A DNA stretch of 11,063 bases from NCBI GenBank assembly GCA_003647375.1, contig QMMS01000132.1:1-11063 (forward strand). The letters run 5' to 3'. Below, piece after piece: positions 1 through 6,525 of this stretch. Both the position numbers and the translations under genes were made by a program. A model generated the notes under the pieces. That model worked only from the letters and a program-made list of their open reading frames with translations, searched no databases and was not told the origin of the DNA. Each line of letters begins with the position of its first letter. Positions within the stretch are counted from its first letter, which is position 1. Source of the stretch: Deltaproteobacteria bacterium. GTDB lineage: Bacteria > Desulfobacterota > Desulfobacteria > Desulfobacterales > B30-G6.

Positions 1-399
1 ATCAACGTCTTTTCCCATATCGATAACGTTATATCCATAGGATTTCATAACCATTGAAAAAATATTTTTCCCTATCTCATGTATATCCCCTTTAATTGTT
101 CCTAAGATGATCTTTTGTCTCGAAAACGGGTTAGAATCGAGCGATGCACCACCGTTTAATGTTCCTTCAGCACAAAGATGATCGATAACATCCATGGCAG
201 CCCTTCCTGCTAACATCAGCTCTAAAAGACAGAAATCCTGAATCGTGCATTTTTTATCCAGATACTCCATCGCCTTTGTAACGCCATTGATAATAATCTC
301 TGCAGGCGTAACACCCCTGTTGATAAGCGTGTTAGCGATTGCCACGGCATGTTCGTTTTCACCGGCAATGATAGCTTGTTTTATATCTTTAATGGTCAC
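1..399 (-). CDS. Corrinoid (B12-binding) methyltransferase protein, 3' part outside window
   Basis: The reading frame is open from a GTG at 397-399 to the left edge, giving 133 visible residues; the C-terminus is missing. Residues about 1-80 resemble the helical cap of methyltransferase corrinoid proteins (B12-binding_2 type). Residues 99-112 read LGTIKGDIHEIGKN, which holds the cobalamin DxHxxG signature (D105, H107, G110); the His is the lower axial cobalt ligand in this family. Such proteins (MtbC, MttC, MtgC relatives) carry a methyl group between a substrate-specific methyltransferase and a corrinoid:acceptor methyltransferase in the cytoplasm. The substrate cannot be told from this piece. 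The GTG sits only 2 nt after an AGAGG, and the frame stays open upstream (through a possible TTG near 429), so the exact start is uncertain. It overlaps the end of the 58-residue ORF by 11 nt, which suggests translational coupling. Confidence 0.9.
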   Translation of the reverse strand, partial: MTIKDIKQAIIAGENEHAVAIANTLINRGVTPAEIIINGVTKAMEYLDKKCTIQDFCLLELMLAGRAAMDVIDHLCAEGTLNGGASLDSNPFSRQKIILGTIKGDIHEIGKNIFSMVMKSYGYNVIDMGKDVD

Positions 400-565
400 A
401 ACCTCTTGCCTTGGGTATGTCGGTAACTTCTTCAAAATCAAACTTCTTTAATTTCTGAAGGTCTGGCATGGAATCACAATGACGCTTTATGGTTAAACAA
501 GGCTGGTATTTTTGAACAATATCAAAGAAGTTTTTATCAGGCAATACTATTGCGAGGTTATCCAT
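389..565 (-). CDS. Small hypothetical protein, 58 residues
   Basis: An ATG at 563-565 lies 8 nt after the tatC stop and opens a 58-codon frame ending in TAA at 389-391, inside the start of the corrinoid gene. The protein is soluble-looking with no membrane segment; it begins MDNLAIVLPDKNFFDIV, has three cysteines (residues 24, 31 and 56) and ends RGCDH. I do not recognise the family. The tight fit between two same-strand genes, with a short gap on one side and an 11-nt overlap on the other, argues that it is translated, probably by coupling, because no strong Shine-Dalgarno sequence precedes it. It could be an accessory of the corrinoid gene or a chance frame. Confidence 0.5.
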   Translation of the reverse strand: MDNLAIVLPDKNFFDIVQKYQPCLTIKRHCDSMPDLQKLKKFDFEEVTDIPKARGCDH

Positions 566-573
566 ACTTTGGG

Positions 574-1338
574 TTAGGCTTCCGACTCTTTAACATCGGT
601 CTCAATATCCTCTGCCGATTTCTTTTTTCCAAAGATCCGCGCACCGATGATACTGACTTCATAGAGTACCATCAAGGGTAACGCCATCATGACTTGTGTC
701 ACAACATCCGGTGGGGTCAGTATGGCGGCGCCGGCAAAAAAAAGGAGTAGTGCATATTTTCTGTTTTTCTTTAAAAATTCGACCGATACCAGCCCAAGTT
801 TTGCCAGAAATGTAATGACGAGGGGCAGTTCGAACACCAGTCCAAACGCCAGAAGCAACTTGGATGAAAAGCTGAGGTATTCCTTCATGGAAGGCAGTGG
901 CCGGATGGTTTCGGAGGCAAATCCCAGAAAAAATTTAAATCCCCAGGGAAAGACGACATAGTATCCGAACAAAGCCCCCCCGATAAAAAAAGCCGATGAC
1001 AAAAAGACAACCGGAAGCAGAAGGCGTTTTTCCTTCTGATACAGCCCTGGTGCCGTAAACATCCAGAATTGGTAGATAATGATGGGAGATGCCAGTAAGA
1101 TTCCGGACAGAAGTGCTGACTTCAGGAAGGTAAAGAAGGCTTCCGGAAGGTTGGTATAAATGAGGGTTTCACCGGGTTTCATCACCGAAATCAAGGGCGC
1201 CGTCAGTATTTGGAACAGCTTTTCCTTGAAGCCGTAACAGACTGCAAAGCCCACCCCGACGGCAATAAAAGATTTGATAAGGCGGTTTCTCAGTTCTTCC
1301 AGATGGCTGGCAAAAGGGCGTTTATCATCCTCTTTCAT
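574..1338 (-). CDS. tatC: Sec-independent (Tat) translocase subunit TatC
   Basis: TatC is the inner-membrane receptor that binds twin-arginine signal peptides and, with TatB/TatA, exports folded proteins using the proton-motive force. The 254 residues match the family length. The N-terminal signal-peptide contact is present as HLEELRNRL (12-20). Six hydrophobic segments can be placed at about 22-37, 72-94, 107-133, 157-179, 194-208 and 213-233. Other family marks are FTAPGLYQKEKR (94-105), FELP with Glu at 170, and TPPDVVTQ (208-215). The C-terminal tail is charged. The start overlaps the 3' end of tatB by 14 nt, so the two are very likely co-translated. The start lies inside a short direct repeat that offers two identical ATG contexts; the downstream copy (1336-1338) is the one in frame. 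Confidence 0.97.
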   Translation of the reverse strand: MKEDDKRPFASHLEELRNRLIKSFIAVGVGFAVCYGFKEKLFQILTAPLISVMKPGETLIYTNLPEAFFTFLKSALLSGILLASPIIIYQFWMFTAPGLYQKEKRLLLPVVFLSSAFFIGGALFGYYVVFPWGFKFFLGFASETIRPLPSMKEYLSFSSKLLLAFGLVFELPLVITFLAKLGLVSVEFLKKNRKYALLLFFAGAAILTPPDVVTQVMMALPLMVLYEVSIIGARIFGKKKSAEDIETDVKESEA

Positions 1339-1798
1339 CGCGGTTGGATTCCTCTTTCATCGCGTCAGGGCTGGTTCCGGATTCATCTGCTTCTGAAGTG
1401 GTATCAGTGGGAGGATCGGCATCCTTATGATTCATGTGATCAAATGCCTGCTTCAGGTCCCCGAGCGCTTCGTCGCTGTCTGCTGTCTCTACCTTTTGGA
1501 CGTCAGGGGATGCGCTGGTTGCGCTGTCTATGGGCTTGTCTGGGTCCGGCTGGTATTCATCGATATTGTCGAAGCTGACGGTCCCTTTAATATCTTTCTG
1601 AATGTCCGTGAAGGTCTCCTTGACCTCCTTAAGGTCGGCATCCACGCCGATGGACTCCTTAATTTCACTGGTGGCTTTTTTAAACTCACCCATGGCCCGG
1701 CCAAGGGATTTGGCAAGATCAGGAAGTTTTTTCGGGCCGATAACAATGAGCGCAACAGCCAGAATCAACAGCATTTCCGGCATTCCAATACCAAACAT
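1325..1798 (-). CDS. tatB: Tat translocase subunit TatB (TatA/B family)
   Basis: This is the single-pass membrane partner of TatC. The N-terminus is MFGIGMPEMLLI, with a hydrophobic helix at about 4-21, the hinge GPKKLP (21-26) and an amphipathic helix to about 45. A Glu at position 8 and the GPKKLP hinge favour TatB over TatA. The 157-residue length and long acidic Asp/Glu/Ser/Thr-rich tail (about 85-157) also fit TatB, although the tail is poorly conserved. A clear Shine-Dalgarno (TAGGAG) stands a few bases before the ATG. The gene probably begins the tatB-tatC-ORF58-corrinoid transcript. No separate TatA is seen in the window; it may be elsewhere, or this protein may serve both roles. Confidence 0.93.
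   Translation of the reverse strand: MFGIGMPEMLLILAVALIVIGPKKLPDLAKSLGRAMGEFKKATSEIKESIGVDADLKEVKETFTDIQKDIKGTVSFDNIDEYQPDPDKPIDSATSASPDVQKVETADSDEALGDLKQAFDHMNHKDADPPTDTTSEADESGTSPDAMKEESNRDERG
1328..1364. repeat. 15-bp direct repeat across the tatB/tatC junction
   Basis: The 15-mer TCCTCTTTCATCGCG (plus strand) occurs at 1328-1342 and again at 1350-1364, a period of 22 bp. On the coding strand each copy contains CGCGATGAAAGAGGA. The first copy met by the ribosome is read in the tatB frame (MKEE near the TatB C-terminus); the second supplies the tatC start (MKED). Because 22 is not a multiple of three, the copies are in different frames. Confidence 0.85.
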
Positions 1799-1926
1799 AT
1801 AATCTCCTAACTACCCGAAAATATTTAGTACGTGTTTCCTGCCGTTCTTAGGGCTCGCGAAAGGGATTGTTTCATTTAAATTTAATAAAACAAGCGTACT
1901 TTATTTCAGGCAAATTTCTTTCATGA

Positions 1927-1954
1927 GATATAGTATAAACAGCCAATGTGTCAA
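1927..1954 (-). promoter_or_regulatory. Candidate sigma70 promoter for tatB
   Basis: On the minus strand a perfect -35 hexamer TTGACA (1954-1949) is followed after 16 nt by TATATC (1932-1927, 4 of 6 to the -10 consensus). It lies 3 nt past the mltA stop and would start transcription near 1920, leaving a leader of about 120 nt before tatB. That leader has a 6-bp pair (AGTACG at 1827-1832 with CGTACT at 1895-1900) that could close a larger fold. Nothing matching a known riboswitch was recognised. Confidence 0.45.
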
Positions 1955-1957
1955 CTA

Positions 1958-3184
1958 TTATGCGCCTTCCAGCTTCAGGATAAGAAAATAGATGGTTCCG
2001 GTATGCTGCATGTGTCCGGCCGCAAGTTCTGCATAGGGACTGTTTCCCCAAAAAAGATCGGCCCGGCCAGGTCCCCGGATGGCACCGCCGGTATCCTGGT
2101 TGAGGACAAACCCTTTAAACGCTTCCCATGTCTCGATTCGTCCTTCCCTGTCCACAACCGGTCTGGATGTTTCAATATAGACAATGGCGGCAGGTGGAAA
2201 GATGCGACGATCCAGGGCAAGGGATCTTTCGGCGGTCAACGGTACCTGCAGGTATCCGATGGGCCCTTCTTTTTCCAACTTGAAAAACACATAGCTTGGA
2301 TTATGGTTTAAAATCCGATTCATTTCGTCCGGATTTGCATGAAGATAGGAGCGGATTTTTTGCATCGACATCTCTTCCCGGGTGATTTTTTCTTCATCGA
2401 TGAGCAGTTTTCCGATGCTGCGATATGGATGCCCGTTGGTGGTGTGGTAGTGAAGATTTATTTGTTCACCATCGGGCAGCAGGATTCTGCCGGACCCTTG
2501 AATCTGGAGGAAAAACAAATCGACAGGATCTTTTACCCAGGCAAGGATTTCACTGGCCTCTGAAAAAGCTTCGAGTTCACTGATCTCCTTTCGTTCATAG
2601 TACGGAACGATGGTATTGCCGGTATACCTTCCGACAATTTTTTCACCGGCAAAGCGTTCCGAGAAAAGAGACAGGTCGACAGCTATCAAGTCCGAGGGGG
2701 TGGCATATGCAGGGAACCGATAGTCTTCGTTTGATGTGAGGCTTCCCAAAATAGTTGGTTCGTAATATCCGGTAAAAAGAACGTCTCTTTTACGGTTGCT
2801 CCCAACAGATTGATATACCGTATAGTTTGAGGCAATAAACCGGTTGAGTTCATTCCGGGAAGGATTCTTATGAAGAAAATTCAAAAAAAGTTCATGAGAA
2901 GCGATGAGGTGTGCTGCTGTGAAGATATCTTTTCCAAAGGAAAATTCACGGTCTGCCGGGATTCTGTGCAAATAGTCCAGGCTTTGTTCAATACTGACAC
3001 CCAGGTCTTTGTATGCGTGATCGTCTGAAAACTCAGGATAATGAGAAACCTTCAGTTTTTTCAGGGATGTTGTTGAAGTAACATCCGGTGCCTTCAGAAA
3101 TATACCGCATCCTGAAAGTATAAAAAGGATGAAAACAAGGCTGAGCAGCCGGAGGAGACTCGTTTTTGAGACAGAAATGTGCAT
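1958..3184 (-). CDS. mltA: Membrane-bound lytic murein transglycosylase A
   Basis: MltA cleaves the MurNAc-GlcNAc bond of peptidoglycan with formation of a 1,6-anhydro product, acting from the inner face of the outer membrane. The 408-residue protein has a lipoprotein signal: a hydrophobic stretch ending in the lipobox LSGC, with acylated Cys at 26 and Gly at +2, consistent with outer-membrane sorting. The MltA domain is recognisable by LFTGYYEP and QIQGSGRILLPDG. The C-terminal 3D region carries DTGGAIRGPGRADLFWG; D364 corresponds to the catalytic Asp of E. coli MltA (DVGGAI) and D376 is also conserved. It follows rmuC with a 1-nt TGATG overlap, so it is probably translated by coupling. It is the last gene of the mobA-moaE-moaC-rmuC-mltA run. 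Confidence 0.95.
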   Translation of the reverse strand: MHISVSKTSLLRLLSLVFILFILSGCGIFLKAPDVTSTTSLKKLKVSHYPEFSDDHAYKDLGVSIEQSLDYLHRIPADREFSFGKDIFTAAHLIASHELFLNFLHKNPSRNELNRFIASNYTVYQSVGSNRKRDVLFTGYYEPTILGSLTSNEDYRFPAYATPSDLIAVDLSLFSERFAGEKIVGRYTGNTIVPYYERKEISELEAFSEASEILAWVKDPVDLFFLQIQGSGRILLPDGEQINLHYHTTNGHPYRSIGKLLIDEEKITREEMSMQKIRSYLHANPDEMNRILNHNPSYVFFKLEKEGPIGYLQVPLTAERSLALDRRIFPPAAIVYIETSRPVVDREGRIETWEAFKGFVLNQDTGGAIRGPGRADLFWGNSPYAELAAGHMQHTGTIYFLILKLEGA

Positions 3185-4713
3185 CAGGAATCGTCCATTC
3201 TAAGTGTTCGTGTGGTTGAATCGATAGGCGTCACGGTCAATGTTTTGTTCTGATCTTTTTGGGTAATGCCCAGGTCTTTAAACTTTCGGGCGGAGCTGAG
3301 CACCCTGCGTTCCAGAGATCCGACAACCTTGTTGTAGGTGTGGGAGGAGCGCTCGATATCCCTGCCAAGGTTGTTGATGTGTTGCCCCATGGTTGAGAGA
3401 CGCTCAAACAGTTCGGTACCCAATTCGCTGATTTTCCGGGCATTTTCGGTCAATTTTTCCTGCTGCCATCCAAAAGCAACTGTTTTTAAAAGAGAAATCA
3501 GCGTCGTTGGGGTGGCAAGAATCACATTTTTTTGGACACCCAGTTCAATCAGCTGTGGGTTTTTTGACAATGCTGCAGAAAAGAAGTTTTCACCCGGGAT
3601 AAACAAGACAACAAATTCAGGTGTCGGTTTGAATTGTGTCCAGTAGGCTTTTTGGGATAACTGATTGATGTGTGTTTTGACATGCCGGGCATGTGTTGTG
3701 AGACGTTCTTCTCTTTTTTCTTCTGAATCGGCCTCGATAGCATCTATATAGGCAACGAGAGGCACCTTGGCATCGATGATGATTTGTCGCTGACCCGGGA
3801 GCTGTACGACCATGTCAGGCCTCAGGAGGCCCTCTTTGGAACGCGTTGAGGCCTGTTCGAAAAAATCACAATGGTTTTGCATACCGCTGAGTTCGGCAAC
3901 GCGCCTTAAGGTAATTTCACCCCATCTTCCCCGTATATGCGGTACACGCAGGGCGTTGACCAGCTTACCGGTTTCTTTTTGCAAGATGTCCTGGGTCTGA
4001 ATCAGGGACTGAACCTGGGCAGACAGACCCCCGTAAGCTTTTTCCCTGGACCTTTCCATGGCCCGAATGTGTTCATCATAACGATTGAGGGCTTCGTGGA
4101 GGGGCAGAATACTTTCTTTGACGGCTTTTCCCCGTGTATCAAAGTCTGTCTTTGCGGAGTCGATATATTTCGAGAAGGTGGTTTTGGCAAGATCAATGAA
4201 AACCTGATTGTTTTCCCTGAGGGCGCCGGCAGAAAGGGCTTTGTATGTTTCTGTCAGGCTGGTTCGCAGTTCCCGCAACAAGGAAATTTTTTCCTCGAAA
4301 GAAGCTTTTTCCTTGTCAATGGTGGTTTCCAGGGTTGCAATCTGCTCCCTTAGGTCGGAAATCGTTACCCGAAGAGCCGAGAGCTCCTGCTCGCGCGTTT
4401 TCAGACTGCTTTGGAGTGACGCCATGTGTTCCAACTTGCTTGAGGCGGCAGACCGTTCTTGTGACACGTGAAGCAATTGACTGGTTAGGGATTTTATTTC
4501 TGTTTGAGCCGTAGCTACCCGGGCCCTAAAATCTTCTATCTCTATCATTTTATTCTGGAGTGTTTCCAGGTGGGCGTCACCTTCGGCTTTGCTTTTTACA
4601 AGAGAAGGGGTCAGCCGGTATTTTGCCAGAAGCCACCCAAGAAGAAGCCCGAGGAAGGTGCCTGCCGTCAAGACGAGCGAGGCTTCTGATACCGACAGAG
4701 TAATAGACATCAT
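3184..4713 (-). CDS. rmuC: DNA recombination protein RmuC
   Basis: RmuC (DUF195) is a membrane-anchored, coiled-coil protein with a predicted nuclease-like core; in E. coli its loss alters inversion between short inverted repeats. The biochemical activity is not settled. The 509 residues show an N-terminal transmembrane helix (about 10-31), a long heptad-like coiled coil (about 45-150), and the RmuC core (about 195-495). Core marks are GRWGE (262-266), RPDMVVQLP (298-306), DAKVP (314-318) and the stretch around FIPGENFF and LISLLKTVAFGWQQE. It begins with two consecutive ATG codons; the first forms an ATGA overlap with the moaC stop, so coupling is likely. The envelope anchor and the operon place it between cofactor and peptidoglycan genes, which does not by itself suggest a new role. 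Confidence 0.95.
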   Translation of the reverse strand: MMSITLSVSEASLVLTAGTFLGLLLGWLLAKYRLTPSLVKSKAEGDAHLETLQNKMIEIEDFRARVATAQTEIKSLTSQLLHVSQERSAASSKLEHMASLQSSLKTREQELSALRVTISDLREQIATLETTIDKEKASFEEKISLLRELRTSLTETYKALSAGALRENNQVFIDLAKTTFSKYIDSAKTDFDTRGKAVKESILPLHEALNRYDEHIRAMERSREKAYGGLSAQVQSLIQTQDILQKETGKLVNALRVPHIRGRWGEITLRRVAELSGMQNHCDFFEQASTRSKEGLLRPDMVVQLPGQRQIIIDAKVPLVAYIDAIEADSEEKREERLTTHARHVKTHINQLSQKAYWTQFKPTPEFVVLFIPGENFFSAALSKNPQLIELGVQKNVILATPTTLISLLKTVAFGWQQEKLTENARKISELGTELFERLSTMGQHINNLGRDIERSSHTYNKVVGSLERRVLSSARKFKDLGITQKDQNKTLTVTPIDSTTRTLRMDDS

Positions 4714-5207
4714 TTGTCCATATCAGGGGTTTTCCGGCGAACGAAATCACCGCTCTTGCCGCCGGATTTTTTTAAGAGACAAATATTTGAAATATGAATA
4801 TTTTTATCTAAAGATTTACACATGTCGTAGATCGTCAGAGCCGATATGCATACCGCTGTGAGCGCTTCCATCTCGATACCTGTTTGATCGACGATTCGCA
4901 TGAGGGCCTCTATACGGATTTCATGCTTCTGTTTGTCCGGAAAAAAATCGATCTGCGCGTGGGTGATGTTGAGTGGATGGCACATGGGAATAAGGGACGA
5001 TGTTTTTTTGGCTGCCAGAATACCGGCGATTCTGGCCGTTTCAAGCACGTTTCCCTTTTTGACGTTCTGGGCGATGATACGATCGAAGGTATCCGGTTGC
5101 ATGTGAACAACGGCCTGAGCCAGGGCCTTGCGAAGCGACGGTTTTTTTTCGGTTACATCTACCATTCTGACCCGGCCCTTGGAATCGACATGTGAAAAAT
5201 CAGACAT
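4710..5207 (-). CDS. moaC: Cyclic pyranopterin monophosphate synthase MoaC
   Basis: MoaC converts 3',8-cyclo-7,8-dihydro-GTP, made from GTP by MoaA, to cyclic pyranopterin monophosphate, the first stable Moco precursor. The 165-residue length is normal. Conserved motifs are all present: MVDVTEK (15-21), LIPMCHPL (72-79, with H77), TGIEMEAL (109-116), YDMCK (127-131, with D128 and K131 at the same numbers as the E. coli catalytic residues) and KKSGGKSG (146-153). It is therefore expected to be active. An AAGG Shine-Dalgarno lies about 8 nt upstream of the ATG. It sits 26 nt downstream of the moaE-like gene and overlaps rmuC by 4 nt. The partner moaA is not in the window. Confidence 0.97.
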   Translation of the reverse strand: MSDFSHVDSKGRVRMVDVTEKKPSLRKALAQAVVHMQPDTFDRIIAQNVKKGNVLETARIAGILAAKKTSSLIPMCHPLNITHAQIDFFPDKQKHEIRIEALMRIVDQTGIEMEALTAVCISALTIYDMCKSLDKNIHISNICLLKKSGGKSGDFVRRKTPDMDK

Positions 5208-5233
5208 TTTATAACCTTACCTTGAAGAATGAT

Positions 5234-5605
5234 TCATGTGTTTTTAAAAAACTCTGTTTTTTGGGTAGCCGTCGATTTGATGGCATCCAAGGTGCCCTGC
5301 AGGGTGCTGATCACGTTTTCCCGTATGTCGCCTGCGACAACCAGAAACATGACATCATCCCCCACAGACAGTCTCTGGTTTTCCTGTATTTCTACGAGAA
5401 TTTCAATGATACCGGGATCCTGTTTGTGTTCTTCAATGATGCTGCGCAGCCGGGCGTGATCCACCTGTACCGTTAATCCTGTTACAGGTTCACCATCACG
5501 TGAGGTGCTCCGGACGATACCGTTGTGACATAAAATCATACCGGCCTTTTCATAATCCGGATGATTCTTAATTTCATGAACTAGCTGTTTGATGTCCATT
5601 TTCAT
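5234..5605 (-). CDS. moaE: Divergent MoaE-like molybdopterin synthase catalytic subunit
   Basis: MoaE binds the thiocarboxylated MoaD tail and inserts the dithiolene sulfurs into the pterin precursor. This 123-residue protein is shorter than E. coli MoaE (about 150) but keeps the outline: GIVRSTSRDG (29-38) for the GKVRNH region, a central TGLTVQVDH strand, GDDVMFLVVAG (82-92) for GDEIVFVGV, and a C-terminal K..K.E pattern (K110, K116, E118) for the KTRAPFWKRE region. The usual HR pair after the strand is IR here (R95), so the His is missing, and the family's long C-terminal extension is absent. Position between mobA and moaC supports a Moco role. The start at 5605 has AGGA about 8 nt upstream; Met3 (5599) is an alternative. 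The gene overlaps mobA by up to 32 nt. No MoaD is visible nearby. Confidence 0.8.
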   Translation of the reverse strand: MKMDIKQLVHEIKNHPDYEKAGMILCHNGIVRSTSRDGEPVTGLTVQVDHARLRSIIEEHKQDPGIIEILVEIQENQRLSVGDDVMFLVVAGDIRENVISTLQGTLDAIKSTATQKTEFFKNT

Positions 5606-6200
5606 TGATCATCCTGTTTGCTTTTTCCAGGTCATCTGGTGTGTTGATGTTAAAAAACGAAATAAGGCCGGAATCCATTTTCCGTAAAACGGTTTCCGGG
5701 ACCTCTTTTACGTTTAATTTATTGAAAAGATCACGTATTTTCAGATGGTTCTGCTCCAGGGCGTTTTGAACGGTTTGAAGGCACCGCCGGGAATAAACGG
5801 CACACAGCGGTTCAATCCCAACCTCTGTTCTTGGAATAACGACATCGGCACCGGACTCGACATGCTGGACAATGACTTTTACCAGATCCATTTTCAAGAA
5901 AGGGGTGTCGCATGCCGCAATAAATGCATGGTCGGTTCTTGTATAAAACAAACCCGAGTGAATTCCGGTTAAGGAACTTCTTTTGGTATAGATATCCTTA
6001 ACGACGATGGCGTTCCATTCAAGATATGATGTCGGGTGATTGGAGACCAGGATGATTTCGCTAAAGAGCTTTTCAAAAACGGTCATCATCCGCTCGATGA
6101 TACGCTTGTCTCCGACAAGGAGATTCGATTTTTCGACGTTGTTCAGTCTTTTGCTTTCGCCTCCCGCCAATATGATACCGGTGCACGCTTGTTGTGTCAT
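5574..6200 (-). CDS. mobA: Molybdenum cofactor guanylyltransferase MobA
   Basis: MobA transfers GMP from GTP to Mo-molybdopterin, giving the (bis-)MGD cofactor used by DMSO-reductase-family enzymes. The 208-residue protein has the nucleotidyltransferase fold: LAGGESKRL (11-19) with Lys24 downstream, IAACDTPFL (94-102) with the metal-binding D98, EPLCAVY (130-136) and FFNINTPDDL (182-191). The usual G-R-D-K after the glycine loop reads NVEK, a mild deviation. No good Shine-Dalgarno precedes the ATG, but the LAGG motif is only about 10 residues in, so no other start fits better. It is the first gene of the minus-strand operon and is divergent from moaB. The presence of MobA suggests that MGD-type enzymes are made by this organism. 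Confidence 0.94.
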   Translation of the reverse strand: MTQQACTGIILAGGESKRLNNVEKSNLLVGDKRIIERMMTVFEKLFSEIILVSNHPTSYLEWNAIVVKDIYTKRSSLTGIHSGLFYTRTDHAFIAACDTPFLKMDLVKVIVQHVESGADVVIPRTEVGIEPLCAVYSRRCLQTVQNALEQNHLKIRDLFNKLNVKEVPETVLRKMDSGLISFFNINTPDDLEKANRMINENGHQTASS

Positions 6201-6237
6201 CCGAAAAAATTCAAATATATTCCGTGAAACAAAATGC

Positions 6238-6261
6238 TGAAGCAGCGCGATGTTGCTTTCA
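6238..6261 (-). promoter_or_regulatory. Hairpin upstream of mobA
   Basis: TGAAGCA (6238-6244) can pair with TGCTTTCA (6254-6261), with one bulged base and a 9-nt loop. Read on the minus strand it is followed by CATTTTGTTT, a weak U-rich stretch, and then by TATATT (6219-6214), which could serve as a -10 box close to mobA. It could be an attenuator-like hairpin or an operator. The evidence is only the sequence symmetry. Confidence 0.25.
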
Positions 6262-6341
6262 GGTAAAAGGGTAAAATCCTACCGAGGAACCACATTAAAA
6301 GACAACGGGTTTAAAATCAAGGCAAATTAGACACTTTTACA

Positions 6342-6371
6342 TTGTCAATTCATTAGGAGGTAGTTTATATT
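6342..6371 (+). promoter_or_regulatory. Candidate sigma70 promoter for moaB
   Basis: TTGTCA (6342-6347, 5 of 6 to the -35 consensus) is separated by 18 nt from TATATT (6366-6371, 5 of 6 to the -10 consensus). Transcription would begin near 6378 and leave a leader of about 148 nt before the moaB ATG. The spacer contains AGGAGG (6355-6360), which would therefore not be transcribed from this promoter. Confidence 0.5.
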
Positions 6372-6377
6372 GTGGCC

Positions 6378-6525
6378 GAATATAACATTTGTCAAAATAA
6401 CGTTCCGGTTGCTCCGGAATCCTCTCGGCTGAGGGACTTATTCGGAATATATTCATTAGAAACAACCCTTATAATACGCTGGATAAGAGCACTCCCGATA
6501 AGGGCAACACTATAAAGGAGAAAAG
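6378..6525 (+). promoter_or_regulatory. Structured moaB leader with competing hairpins
   Basis: Three local stems can be drawn in order: TTCCGG/CCGGAA (6403-6408 with 6414-6419, 5-nt loop), CCTC/GAGG (6421-6424 with 6431-6434), and CCCTTAT/ATAAGGG (6466-6472 with 6498-6504). The last competes with CTTAT/ATAAG (6468-6472 with 6483-6487), because GATAAG occurs twice (6482-6487 and 6497-6502). A perfect palindrome GAATATATTC lies at 6445-6454. The moaB Shine-Dalgarno AGGAG (6516-6520) is 12 nt after the last stem. The arrangement is what a switching leader would look like. I could not match it to the Moco riboswitch or another class by eye. Confidence 0.35.

Noticed and set aside
1427..1810. Plus-strand frame of 127 codons opposite tatB.
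   Set aside because: It is antisense to a clearly assigned TatB and has no family features; the low-complexity TatB tail explains the open frame.
1799..1926. The tatB leader as a possible riboswitch.
   Set aside because: Only one 6-bp pair and an AT-rich hairpin can be drawn; nothing resembles a known aptamer core.
6343..6348. TTGACA on the minus strand as a -35 box for mobA.
   Set aside because: No acceptable -10 hexamer lies 15-19 nt downstream; it overlaps the plus-strand TTGTCA, which has a better partner.
6372..6515. A 47-codon frame from GTG at 6372 to TAA at 6515, preceded by AGGAGG at 6355-6360.
   Set aside because: The AGGAGG lies inside the spacer of the best promoter and 11 nt from the GTG; with a start near 6378 neither would be transcribed. 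The peptide is unrecognised and the same bases form hairpins. It would be worth reviving if transcription starts upstream of 6355.
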